A DNA stretch of 64,000 nt, taken from positions 28,485,501 to 28,549,500 of the forward strand of contig CM044862.1 in NCBI GenBank assembly GCA_024500155.1. Direction: 5' to 3'. Positions 51,482 through 62,796 of the stretch are shown here, in pieces. The notes below the pieces were generated by a model, which saw nothing but the letters and a program-made list of their open reading frames with translations, did no database searches and was not told the DNA's origin. The position numbers were made by a program, and so were the translations under genes. The DNA comes from Chenopodium formosanum (taxonomy: Eukaryota; Streptophyta; Magnoliopsida; Caryophyllales; Amaranthaceae). Within the stretch, counting starts at the first letter, position 1; each line of letters begins with the position of its first letter.

Positions 51482-52135
51482 GCTATTGTCAAAATCTAAA
51501 TGTTTAGCATCATTTCCTAAACATTTAATTCAAATTGCATATTTATAATAAAATCTAAATACTTAGCGTCGTTTCCTAAGCTATTTAGTTGTTTATTGAA
51601 TTATACGCTAAATTTTTACCTCAAGGCTAAAAATTGGCAAAAATTATAGTATTTAGTTTCTCCATGACAAACTGATACTACAGTGCTCCTATCCGCATGA
51701 TACTATGTTCTCCATGACAATATAGTACATATACATCAACACATCATTTCACAAGATTCATCACTATTTTTTCACCATTTCAAAGCATGAATATTATCTC
51801 ACAAAGTGGCACCCAAAAATGGTGATTTGCTCAATTCTCCACCAAATCATGCAATTTTTATCTCGAATTTCTCACAAACACACATGTACACATATACAAA
51901 TAAAATCATGGCAAGAATTTCAACATAAAGCTTCAAAATCAAAAACCCCCAAATTGATTTTTTTTTTTTAGGGTTTGTCATGAAATTGTTAATGTGAAGT
52001 AAATTCAAGGCAAAAATCAAAGGGAACTTACATGGATGTTTGTAAAGGGTCAAAAATGAAGAGAAGATCGAGAAATTACAACAAAATTGGTGAAATTCGA
52101 AGCTTGAAAGTGTGTTCCGGCCACCAGCACCACTA
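51482..52135 (-). promoter_or_regulatory. Upstream region of antisense gene 1
   Basis: TATAAATA on the minus strand at 51547-51540, about 60 bp before the start codon. A diverged direct duplication of about 36 bp flanks it (51492-51527 and 51551-51586; TCTAAAT...TTTCCTAA). Beyond this no further feature is clear until the motif blocks from 52136. Confidence 0.5.
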
Positions 52136-52439
52136 TCGCGACACGGGCGAGGTTAACCGTGTCACGGTTAAGAGAAAACGTGTCACGGTTAAGAGAAACC
52201 GTGTCACGGTTAAGAGTAAAGCCTGACGGAGCTCCGGTGAAAAAGGCGGCAGTACTGGAACAGAAACAGAAGCAGCAACAAAACAGCAGCAACGCAGCAC
52301 AGTGGCCAAACAACCGCAGCAAATCACCGAAAAAGAAAAAAATAAAAAAAAGAAGAGCCCGTCTAACCGTGTCACGGTCGCCTTCACCGTGTCACGGCAA
52401 GCTATGAACGGCCGACGGTTAAACTCAAGAGTGGCGCGG
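52136..52439. promoter_or_regulatory. Dyad motif blocks upstream of antisense gene 1
   Basis: Sites at 52136, 52157, 52178, 52199 and 52219 (step 20-21 bp; AACCGTGTCACGGTT is a 15-bp dyad at 52155), and at 52367, 52387, 52408 (ACGGCCGACGG, a GTC-type copy) and 52429. Between the blocks is CAG/AAC-rich sequence. Confidence 0.7.
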
Positions 52440-52462
52440 CAGATTTTAGGAAGAGAGAAACT

Positions 52463-52520
52463 AAAATGGTGAAACCAAGTGTGAAATGGTGAAAGCAAGT
52501 GTGAAATGGTGAAATTGTGA
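52463..52520. repeat. 20-bp tandem repeat, about 2.8 copies
   Basis: AAATGGTGAAACCAAGTGTG repeated from 52464, 52484 and 52504 with small changes. It lies just outside the motif block at the 3' end of element E. Confidence 0.75.
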
Positions 52521-52624
52521 AGGGGTGCACGCGTATTTGAAGGCAGCAAAGGACAAAAAGCAAAAGAGCCGTTATTGACTGATTTAAACAAGCAAAACCT
52601 TTTTTTGGCCCAAATATTTCACCG
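52521..52624 (+). other. Rearranged junction before the 3' LTR of element E
   Basis: A clean polypurine tract and the first 40 bp of the LTR are missing. In their place stands CCTTTTTTTGGCCCAAATAT, which resembles a collapsed copy of LTR-internal sequence (37805-37846), joined to CACCGCTGATAAATAACC. Confidence 0.65.
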
Positions 52625-54283
52625 CTGATAAATAACCTTTCACCGCTGCTGTTGGTCGGGTTTAGTATTTAATCCCGAGAGTGCTTAAAGAATCGTATTT
52701 TATTAAATTCATATATTTGAAAGGTCCATGGATCAGTCTTGGTGTTTGGTAAAAGCATAGTTTTAATTTGTTAATTAATTTTAAGCCCAAACCTTTTTTT
52801 ATTATTTTATTATTTTTGGCCCAAATATTTTATTTTATTTAATTTATTATTTTCTCATTTTAGCCCGAATTTTAAAAGTCAGAAAAAAAGCCCGTAATTA
52901 TCAATCGGCACTCAAAAAGCCGAAAGAAATTAGGGTTAAAAATGAATTTAGACGGAAAAATGGACTGGAGTTGACCGTGTCACGGTCAGGCTTGACCGTG
53001 TCACGGGAACAGTTCCCGTCTGACGGTGGGACTTCCCGTGACACGGGAGGTCTGCCGTGACACGGGAAGCTCCGCGTCCTTTCCGCGTAAACCCTTAACG
53101 CGTTTTCCGTTCCGTTTTCTGAAAATTTCCCGCGACACTCCAAAGATTGACCGTGTCACGGGAACTTGTACCGTCTGACGGTATAGTCTAACCGTGTCAC
53201 GGTACAGTCTGACCGTGTCACGGGATATTTTTTAGGGTTTTTTTATCATTTTAGGGTTCCGTGTGCTCCCTCAGCACATTTCCCTATAAATACCCCCTCA
53301 TTTCTGATGAACGGGGCAACCAGAATTCGATTATTCTTATTTTTCTCTCTTCTATGATCTTAACCTAAACACTAGCCTACCCCTTTTTACTTCAAAATTC
53401 CCTCTTCAAGCACTCAAAGGAGTCCATATTTTACTCGAGGTTCTATCCTTAAACCAAGGCGTGAAAGGTAGAATCGTTTGAGGGTTTGGCCCCAAAATTA
53501 ACCTTGTTTTTATTTAATTTAATTTAATTGTTGTTTTATTATTTCCTTGAAGTTACTGACTCGTTTTATTATTTTGTAGTTGCAAGCAAACAGATTCAAA
53601 GTAAGAGTTATGCTCTTTTTATTATTATTTTTCTAACGATTTTTCTGTTGTTAGAATTATGATTAAATTGGTTCTTTTTATGTTTGTATTAATTCTGTCA
53701 TTTATTTATGATCACCATATTGCATGTTTAAAGGAAATATGAAATTGAAAATCACGTCTAATAAGATAATTTGGACAACCGGCTTAGGATCCTTTTTAAT
53801 CTTGTTATTAATTGAAGTGATCACCAATATTTTAGAATAATGTGTGCATTAATATTCAACCAATTTAGTTAAATAATAGTTTGGAGCGAATTGAATATTT
53901 TGTTTGTATGCCTTTGAGATCACAGGAATGCTTTTCACTATAAGAATCGAGTAGAGGCCAATACGGGCGAATGTGACTCCATGACTCACTTCGTACCATC
54001 ATCCCCGATCCTCCTTTCGTGGTTCCGAACCATATGGAGTTAGTAATCTCATGGATTATGAATGGGGTGTAACCTTCACGGGTCAATCGTTGTTGCCTAT
54101 CGTTGTCCCTTATCGTGGTTGCCTTTTTATGATCCGTGAACGGTTTACAAGTTCCACAAAAACTTGTTGGCGGCTCCCTACTTTATTTGTCCCTAATCGT
54201 AATGTCAATTCCCACTTCCTATGAGTGCCAAGCATATTCACAACATGCTTTTTAACGTAGGCGCACTTCGAGCGACGCCTACA
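52625..54283 (+). mobile_element. Element E 3' LTR, lacking its first 40 bp
   Basis: Matches 37641-39298 with about six substitutions and one T-run indel by eye. Motif sites run from 52975 to 53213, TATA at 53284-53292. The outer end CGCCTACA is followed by CATGT (54284-54288). Confidence 0.95.
52975..53292 (+). promoter_or_regulatory. Element E 3' LTR promoter: two blocks of five dyad motifs and TATA box
   Basis: The ten-site pattern of the 5' LTR is conserved base for base except at the degenerate site (CCCGCGACAC instead of CCCGTGACAC). First site 52975, last site 53213, TATA 53284. Confidence 0.85.
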
Positions 54284-55759
54284 CATGTGCGTAATTTTTA
54301 TTAACATTATTGTCATATGCATAAAAAATATCTCATTGGAAAGACCATTTGTAATGAGTTAAAACATAGGATTTTTACACGTAGGAAATTTGAGGAATAT
54401 CTTTCACAACTAAGATCAAAATAATGCTGCGCGAAACTAGAAAAATTTATTGAGCATAGAAAGCTGCTGAGGCATGTAGGAACTAGCATCAGCGAATAAA
54501 GACTAGCGCCAACATTTTGACGCTAGTGCCAGGAGACAACTTCTGTCGCCAGGGGCTAAAGCCAAAAGGTGGCGCTGGACTCTATTTGCTGGCGCCAAGT
54601 TCTTCTAATGTCGAGCCAGAAATATGCGTTCTAATTTTGACCATTTTTAGCACTTTTGCTCGATCCTACTTCCTGATTGAGTTTTTCTCACTTTTCTGAA
54701 ACCCATATGTGTTCTACATATGGACACAACCCTTTGGGAATTCATGCTCCATCTACCTGATTGAACGCTTTGAGCAGCAAAGGGTACATCCGAGAATGTT
54801 GAATTCACCAAACCATGGAAGTGAGTTTTTCTAAACTCGCGGTGTCCCATCCACTCGCGCCAACCCTTCACGGTTAGGCTTCCGCACGGTGCATCCGGAC
54901 AATTAACCATGGACCCTCTTTGACTAACCAATATCCTGAACTTTAGAGAACTAGAGCCATGGTTAGGTTGCAAACTCATTACATCATGTTGTGCCTACTT
55001 GACGAATTGTGCATTATTGGTTGTGCATACTCTATGTGTTTTTCCTAACCGTTTGTTTGTTTTGTGCTAAGATAAAATAAATTAATTTATGACTAAAAGA
55101 ACTTTGCCTAATTAATTAATTAATTTATTGAGTAAATAAAGTTTAATAATTTAATCAGAATTTACTTAGTACGACTTTAAGCATACCCTGCAGAGTAATA
55201 ATACCGAAAGCAGTTCCAGATTGACGTTCCAGTAATGACGCCAAGATTTGAGCTGCAGCGCCACTCTGTCACTTACACTCATCATATAAAGCACACACTA
55301 ATGTACACTTTAACAATGTGTAAGGGAGTCTTGTATGCGTGCATTTTATCGTCATTTTTTAGGGGGGTAAAAATTAATTGGAAGTAAAGAATTATTTGTA
55401 CCAATTTGTACAAATACACTCACTATCTTTGTTGATTTTTACATAAACTTTAATATATATTCATTTGAATACTTTGTACTTTGTATTTATTTTAACATGT
55501 ACATTAAGTCCGGCCTCTTAACTCCCAAAAAAATATATACCTTATTTTTTTGCCAAAAATATGCACCTATTTTTACTTTTTCTCTTTCAAACCGTAAAGT
55601 CAAGGTCAATTTGAGTCAAATAATTAAAACAAAAATGGTTTAATTTACAGCGCGTGGTCAAGAAAAGAAGGGTGTTTGATCAAAGACAACCGGCCTTTTT
55701 TTATTCAAGTCCAACTTTTCGACAAACCCATTGCTCGTAAGAGGAAAGCTAAGAGAATA
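54284..55759 (+). other. Element D leader (continued)
   Basis: Non-coding. Motif block TAGCGCCA/TGGCGCCA-type at 54504, 54524, 54544, 54570 and 54590 (mostly 20 bp steps, one degenerate copy between). Hairpins at 54703-54723 and 54823-54838 match those of element E in position and loop or stem. No other feature is seen between 54960 and 55700 apart from AT-rich sequence. Confidence 0.7.
54703..54723 (+). ncRNA. Element D leader hairpin 1
   Basis: Arms CCATATGT/ACATATGG with loop GTTCT. Compared with element E (ACGTATGT/ACATACGT), two arm positions changed on both sides so that pairing is kept. Confidence 0.6.
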
Positions 55760-57186
55760 ATGGCAACACAAGAGGAAGTCAATGAGCTCAGGAACAAACT
55801 GATTACTGTGACTGAGGCGTTAAAGGTTCAAATCCTCAAGATTGATGATCTTGTGAAACAACAACAGATGGACCTCATGCAAGAGAGTTTGAGAAAAATG
55901 TCTAGTTACTACAAGTTTTAAGGGATCAGCTCACAAGGGGTCTCGGTGGACAAGGATCTTCTCCCACAGAAGTTCAATGCCGACGACATCCCGAATTCAA
56001 AGCAACTGACAACCCTTACTTTCATTTAAGAGCCTTCGAAACAATAATGAGTATTAAGGGTATCGGCAAGAAGGTATTTCCCTCTTTGTTCTCACTATCT
56101 CTCGAAACCGTTTGCTAACAATGGTTCTTTTCTCTTGAGAAAGAAAGAACCTCTACTTGGGAGTCCATAGTAAACACTTTCATTGATAGATACAAATGCA
56201 ATATTCAAGTTGAGATTGACTATAGGGAACTTGAAATCCTCAAGCAGAAAGAGAATGAAGGTTTCACCTCTTTCTTTAACAAATGAAGAGAAACCTCATC
56301 TAAGATGATTGAGGTGCCAAGTGAAAAAAGGTCAGTAAGTTTATTCATCAAAAACCTTCAAGAAAAGTACTCCAAGAATCTCAAATACCAGAATAATCTC
56401 CATACCTTCAAGGCCGTCTACGACATTGGAATTAATATTGAAGACGAACTGGCTAAGTTGAAAGCTGCTAACAATAACTCCAACAGTGGCTGGAAAGGCA
56501 AGAAGAACGACAATCCTTCTTCTTCCAATACCACCCACTCAAATAATGTTGGTACCTTTAAATTAAGTGAAGTCCTTGCTATGAATAATCAAGGACAAAA
56601 GAAACCATTTAGGAGGAACTTTACTCCTATTGGTATGAGTTATGACACCGCATTTGACCGATTAAATGCAAAAGGCCTTATAACTCCTATTGGACCATTT
56701 GGGGACCCACTAGTCGAGAAGAGGACAACTAATTGGAACCCCAATGCACATTGCAAGTATCACCAAGGTAGGGGCCATATTACCGAGAATTGTTGGAAGC
56801 TTAAGGAAGCTATCCAAGACTTAATCGACAATAACAAGCTACCATTGCCTCTTGCCAGTAAGAAGCCAAGTATTGATAATGCGCCTCTCGCTCACTCCTT
56901 TGCCATCTATGATGAGGAAAACGAGGTTGAGCCCTCATCTCTCATCAAACCTGTCGAAGAAATCCATGCTATCGAAGAAGAGGAGGAGATCTTTTTCGAT
57001 GCCATGGATAACCTTCCAGAATTAGCAAGTAAAGAGGATGTACGGTTACTCACATTATCCATGTTAGAGGGATCAAACTTGCTACGTGAAGCCCTCAAAG
57101 TTGTGAAGAAACTTCAAAAAAAGTATAACGAGGTTCTATCCTCGAAATATAAACACCTAGGAAAGAGTTCACACCCATGGGAATGA
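55760..57186 (+). pseudogene. Element D gag, decayed
   Basis: Met at 55760 (MATQEEVNELRNKLITVTEA) aligns with the gag start of E. Stops occur at 55919, about 56115 (in the 'QQWF' segment) and about 56284. From 56305 the frame is open for 293 codons: SEKRSVSLFIKNLQEKYSKN, the linker, then the first zinc-knuckle module (FTPIGMSYDTAFDRLNAKGL followed by CKYHQGRGHITENC). Confidence 0.88.
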
Positions 57187-57853
57187 CCTATGATGCTATC
57201 TTTGATCGTCTCCATGATCAAGGATTAATCAAACCTATTGGCCCAACTGAGGATCCCACACCAGAAAAGCGATATTCAAAATGGGATTCCAAATCCTACT
57301 GCAAGTACCATCGAGGGAACGGTCATACCACAAATGAATGTTCTGGTCTCGAAACCTCATTCAAGATCTCATGGAAGCGAATAAGATTTCACTGCCTCTA
57401 GCTAGCGAGGAAACGAAGAAACACTTTTCTTTGCAAGTAATTGATAAACTCAAGAAGAGTAATAGACTCTACACTCCAATTGGGATTCCATATGCTCAAA
57501 TGTTCAAAATACTCTTCGAGAGTGGCGAGGTCAAACCTCTCGAACCGAGACCATTTGAATCGTTAAAAAGGACAGATATATTTTATTGTCAATATCATTA
57601 ATCAGGGGGTCACACTATTGAAAACTGCTTTAAATTTAAGGATTTAATTCAGAAAATGATTGATAACAAAAGACTAGTCCAAGTTCCACAAGAAGAGGAC
57701 GTAAATGTCAATGGAGTTTGGGACAGCGATGAAAAAGACATTTACTTGAAAGACATGGTAGGACCTTCACCTTCGGTGTCGTATGCCATGGATGACTCCT
57801 GGGTTGATGACGATTCATCCATACACGTCCTTACAAGATCCGGGAGAATGTAA
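57177..57853 (+). pseudogene. Element D gag, second and third zinc-knuckle modules
   Basis: Two more copies of the module: at about 57177-57400 (MTYDAIFDRLHDQGLIKPIG, CKYHRGNGHTTNEC) and about 57465-57650 (YTPIGIPYAQMFKILFESGE, CQYH then a stop, GGHTIENC). The frame then returns to the 'VNGVWDSDEKDIYLKDM' linker that in E follows its single module. Frameshift near 57345, stop at 57601. Confidence 0.85.
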
Positions 57854-59350
57854 CCTCTTGTTTCGACACAACCTATTCCAACCACGCAGTAAGTTCCCAT
57901 ACCTATCATAGAAGACAATGACATTGTCAAATAGTTCAAGAAAACCAAGGTTGAAATGAACGTATGGAAGCTTCTGGCAACATCTCGAGAGCATAGGTTA
58001 GCTGTAATGAATGCCTTGGATAAGATAGGGATAGATTCTGACACCACTCATGAGGGGTTGGCTAACTTCCATACGAGTGATCTCCCTAGTCTTATCAACT
58101 TGATCACCTTTTCCGACAAAGATTTACCTCCAGAAGGTGACAAGCATTATAAGGCATTAAACCTCACAGTGGTTTGCAAGAGAATGAACGTCCCTATGAC
58201 TCTTGTAGACAATGGATCGATGTATGTCCACTTAGAACTGCAAGAATGCTAGGCATAAGGGATTAAGACCTAACCCCGTCAACGCAAGGAATAAGAGCCT
58301 ATGACAACACTCGTGGTCAAGCTCTTGGTAAAATTACCATGAACGTAACGGAGGGAGCAATAGAACACGCTACTACGTTCCAAGTAGTAGATATTAAGGC
58401 TTCGTTCAATCTATTAATGGGATGCCCTTGGCTTCAAGACCTAAAGGTCGTCCCTTCATCACTCCACCAACAGGTAAAAGCCATAGTTGGAAGAATTCCT
58501 ATTATAATCGATGCTTCACCCATGAGGATTAAAGCTATAGAGAATCCAAAAATTAATGTGGAGCACGATGAAGATGATGAATATTTATGGGGCTTTAATG
58601 AAGAGGTCTCCTTAATCGAGGAGGATGAAAGGATCCCTCTCTGCCACGACCCCCACTCCAATATTATCGTGAACGCTATTTTAAAGAAGCAAGGACATTT
58701 TCCCAGGATGACCCTAGGAAAGAAGAAAGGAATAGCCAAACCGATGGAATCACCTGGCCTCCTTAAATTAGACACTTTCGGACTTGGTTTGGAACCGAAT
58801 AGGGAAGATCTCAAGCGAGCCCAGGAAAAGTCAAAGGCACGTAGGGACGCTCGCATCCACAAGAAAGCAATCCCAATGGATCAGTATCCTCTTACCCTCA
58901 ATGGACAATTCATAAAAGAAGGAGAGGACTATCCATGTTACGAATTTCCTGAACCATTTGTCATAAATGGCATAAGATAACCGGGATTTGAGATTTTCTT
59001 AGATTGCTACTTCATTGACGAAATCCCAACTGCTGTCCACAAGGAGAAAGCACCCCCATGCTTTTACTTTAATGTCATGGGATTACTATTCGGGCGAGAA
59101 AAAGATGAGCCAACATACAAAGAGGATAACTCCTCGCTCATCCAAACAGTCCTACAAAGCGAAATCTTTGATCCCTCAAAGCTCATCACTCCAACGATAG
59201 GATCACTATAAGGGTGGCGCAAGACCGTCAAGGTGACTATTCCAAGCGGAAGGAAAATCTCCATCACAACGGGGCAAGGACTGATGTTTGAAAAGTCGTC
59301 TGGTTCATAGTCAGAGTCAGAGTCTCTCCCTATAGAATATTCTAAGTCTT
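57854..59350 (+). pseudogene. Element D protease and linker, decayed
   Basis: Protease at about 57950-58250 keeps MTLVDNGS but is then out of frame (a small deletion in the 'AINVCPLR' segment). It continues at 58339-58980 with TTFQVVDIKASFNLLMGCPW, where the usual 'LLGRPW' reads LMGCPW. The linker has GHFPRMTLGKKKG and FGLGLEPNREDLK. A stop at 58980 precedes more linker. Confidence 0.88.
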
Positions 59351-59357
59351 TGATGTA

Positions 59358-60454
59358 ATGATCTCAGAATTTAATAATATGTCTCCTTCTCCTTACTCTT
59401 TGTGTTCTTCTTTAACCCAAGATGATAAGCATTGCTTAACTAACAATGAAAATGACAAAGAACTTATTAAAGCAATGGAAACACTTGAAAAGAAAACACC
59501 GATAATTGAGGAAACTAAGACGGTTGATATCTTAAATTTTTCAACCAATAAAAGAGAAGTTAAAATCGGATTAACAATTAATGAACAAGAAAGAACTGAT
59601 TTAATTAACTTACTTAAAGAATTCATCGATGTATTCGCTTGGTCATATGAAGATATGCCAGGCATTAATAGAGAAATAGCTCAACACACCATACCATTAA
59701 TTCCAGGAATGAAACTTGTAAAACAAAAGTTACGTCGAATGAAACCCGACGTAGCTCTTAAAATAAAAGAAGAAGTTCAAAAACAAATAATTGCAGGTTT
59801 TATCAAGGTATCCACGAATGAGTCGTCAACGTCGTCCCAGTTCGGAAAAAAGATGGAAGGGTAAGAATGTGTGTCGAATATCGAGATCTAAATAAGGCAA
59901 GTTCAAAGGACGACTTTCTTTTACCACACATCGATATTCTGGTAGATAATACAGAAAATCATGTGCTCCTCTTTTTCATGGATGGATACGCGAGCTATAA
60001 TCAGATTCTCATGGTAGAAGAAGACATGAAGAAAACAACCTTCATAACACCATGGGGAACTTACTGCTACACGGTAATGCTATTTAGGTTGAAAAATGCG
60101 GGTGCTACTTAATAACGAGCAGCGACTGCCTTGCTCCATGACATGATGCATAAAGAAGCTGAAGTATACGTGGACGATATGATTGTAAAATCAAAAGATT
60201 GCCCAGGCCATCAAATAGCCTTGAGAAAATTCTTCAAAAGGCTAAGAAAATACAACATGAGGCTGAATCCATCTAAGTGTGCTTTTGGAGTCACCTCAGG
60301 CAAGCTTTTGGGTTATGTCATAAGCTCTAGAGGAATAGAGATAGACCTAACCAAGATCAAGGCAATCATGTCAATGCCACAGCCCAAAACCGAGAAGCAA
60401 ATTCAGGGATTTATTGTCCGTTTGCAATACATAGGCAAGTTCATATCAAAATAG
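59358..60454 (+). pseudogene. Element D reverse transcriptase, decayed
   Basis: Frames 59358-59864, 59867-60112 and 60131-60454. Motifs: QIIAGFIKVSTNES, MCVEYRDLNKASSKDDFLLP, active site YVDDMIVKSKDCPGH (near 60168-60212), KLLGYVISSRGIEIDLTKIK. At least two stops and one frameshift. Confidence 0.9.
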
Positions 60455-60858
60455 AAAATAATATGTGAACCAATTTTCAAGAAGCTAAAATAGAATGTTC
60501 CAGTGATATGGGATGACGAGTGTCAAAAAGCCTTTGAAAAGATCAAAGCGTATCTCACAAATCCTCCCCTATTAGCACCAGGACTTCTGGGAATAACTCT
60601 TAGGTTGTACTTAACAGTCACCAAAGAGACAATGGGAGCCATGCTAGCACAAGAAGTAAAAGGCAAAGAAAATGCGATCTACTACCTAAGCAAAAAGATG
60701 CTCGAGTATGAAGCACACTATACACCACTTGAGAAATTGTGCCTCGCATTGGTGTGGGCCACAACTAAGTTAAGACATTACATGCTCGTGCATAAAGTCT
60801 TTGTAGTTTCCTGATCAGATCCACTCAAGTATTTATTCGAGAAATCTAAACTCAATGG
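60455..60858 (+). pseudogene. Element D first RNase H, decayed
   Basis: Open at 60503-60814: LRLYLTVTKETMGAMLAQEV, NAIYYLSKKM, YTPLEKLCLALVWATTKLRH. In-frame stops at about 60453, 60491 and 60812. Confidence 0.88.
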
Positions 60859-61640
60859 GTGCATATCGAGATGGATAGTCAACTTAGCCCAGTTCGATGT
60901 AAGGTTCATGCCACAAAAGCTATCAAAGGATATGTGGTTTCGAATTTTCTAGCAGACTTTCCAATAGAAGACTCGACGTCAATACACGACAATAAAATTT
61001 CAGACGAAGACTTGATGGTCACTGAAGATGATACTTGGACCTTGTACTTCAATAGAGCCTCAAACCAAAAGGGATGTGGCGTTGGAGTGTTACTAGTATC
61101 ACCCAAAGAAGAGCATGTTCCAATCTCCATAAAGCTTGATCTCGACGTTACTAACAACGCTGCCGAGTATGAAGCATGTGTGGTAGGCCTTGAAACAGCT
61201 TTGGCATTGGGAGTGAAAAAGTTACGGATATTCGGAGACTCTTCATTGATCATCAATCAAATATCTAAAATATGGAAAGTAAGGAGCGAAAACATAGCCC
61301 CTTACCAAACTTATCTGAAAACCCTCACTAATCAGTTCGAGAAGGTGGAATACACATATCTACCTAGAGAAGAAAATTAATTTGCTGATACCTTGGTAAG
61401 ATTAGCCTCAATGGTTAGGATTCCTAGGAAATCAAGTAAATGCCTCTAACTATAGAAAAAAGGCATAAACCGGCTTACATTCAAGCTATAGAAAATGAAG
61501 AAGAAGAAGAAGAAGAAGAAGAAGAAGAAGAAGAAGAAGAAGAAGAAGAAGAAGAACCATGGTATACATACAGATATACTCATCTATGTCACCAAAGGAT
61601 AATACCCTCCCCATGCTGACAAAAGAGCAAAACGAGCATT
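60859..61640 (+). pseudogene. Element D second (plant-type) RNase H, decayed
   Basis: Open at 60859-61380. Contains LYFNRASNQKGCGVGVLLVS: the catalytic Asp of the FDGAS motif is Asn here. Then VTNNAAEYEACVVGLETALA and IFGDSSLIINQISKIWKVRS. A stop at 61380 follows EEN. A (GAA)n run of about 19 units (61498-61555) expands an acidic linker. Confidence 0.88.
61498..61555. repeat. GAA microsatellite, about 19 units
   Basis: Pure GAA run in the linker before integrase; element E has only a short acidic EEDEE there. Confidence 0.9.
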
Positions 61641-61647
61641 AAGACTC

Positions 61648-62796
61648 TTGGCTTCTCAATACGTACTCATAGACAACGAGCTTCAAAAAAGGGTACCTAA
61701 GGGTCGAGCTCTCTTATATGTAGGAAAAAAGGATGCTCAAAGAGCAATGAGGGTAGTCCGCAAAGGAATTTGTGGAACTTACGTAAATGGCAAAATGTTG
61801 GTCCAAAAGATAATGCGAGAAGGATACTATTGGACTACAATGAATAGGGATTGCCATCAATACGTAAAAAGATGCCCTAAGTGCCAAATCTACGCTAATT
61901 TACAACATGTTCCTCCATCTTTACTCTACACCTACACGTCGCCATGGTCATTCTCTACATGGGGAATTGACATCATCGGCAAAATCACTCCTTCAGGAAC
62001 AGGAGGTCACGAATATATCTTAGTGGCAATTGATTACTTCACAAAGTGGGTAGAAGCACAATCATACGCCAAACTCACTGCAAAACATGTAGCACTCTTT
62101 ATCAAAAGAAATATTATTTGTCGATATGGAGTCCCACATGAAATGATAAGTGACAATGGAACTCACTTTCAAGCCGAGTGTGAAGAATTGCTACAAAAAT
62201 ATGGTATTCAAAATCATCATTCTTCTCCTTATAGACCTCAAGAAAATTTAGCAGTCAAAGCAGCTAATAAAAATTTAAAGACTATCATCGAGAAAATGAC
62301 GAAAAATTACAAGGATTGGCCTGACAAACTTCACTTCGCATTGTGGGGTTATTGGACGTCAACAGGAAATACGCTATTTTCTTTTGTTTATGGAATGGAT
62401 GTCGTACAACCTGTAGAACTAGAGATTCCATCTTTACACATCGCATTAGAGAGCAAACTCAATGAAGTTGAATGGACTAAGGCAAGATATGAGGAGCTAA
62501 TCCTACTTGATGAAAAACGACTAGAAGCTCTACATCACACTCAATGTTATCAAACTCGTATGGCTAGACATTTTAATAAAAGGTCAAGACAAAAAAACAT
62601 CAAAGTAGGAGATTTGGTGTTAAAAGCATTAATGAAAAATGTTTTAGATCCAAGGGGAAAATTCAGACCTAATTGGTCTAGACCCTACATTGTCAAAACA
62701 ATCCTGTCAGGAGGTGCAGCAAAATTAACTGACACGGATGGCAATGAGTTCTCGAACATGAAAAATCTTGACCAACTTAAAAAATTCTACCCATAA
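61648..62796 (+). pseudogene. Element D integrase
   Basis: 382 open codons. The zinc segment GICGTYVNGKMLVQKI...CPKCQ has lost one His (CGTY where E has CGTH). Core: WGIDIIGKITPSG, MISDNGTHFQAE; the third catalytic position reads LAVKAANK instead of AVESANK, so the Glu is Lys. The C-terminal domain ends NLDQLKKFYP. The frame is open but catalytically dead by these changes. Confidence 0.9.

Larger units (their letters stand above)
37601..54283 (+). mobile_element. Element E: nearly complete, young Tat-type Ty3/gypsy retrotransposon
   Basis: 16,683 bp with duplication CATGT (37596-37600 and 54284-54288). 5' LTR 37601-39298, PBS, leader, uninterrupted gag-pol, a 5.4-kb 3' region with two antisense genes, 3' LTR to 54283. 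A second plant-type RNase H after the first marks the Tat lineage. By eye the LTRs differ by six substitutions and one single-base indel over about 1657 bp. The 3' LTR lacks its first 40 bp and no polypurine tract is visible before it. Confidence 0.95.
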
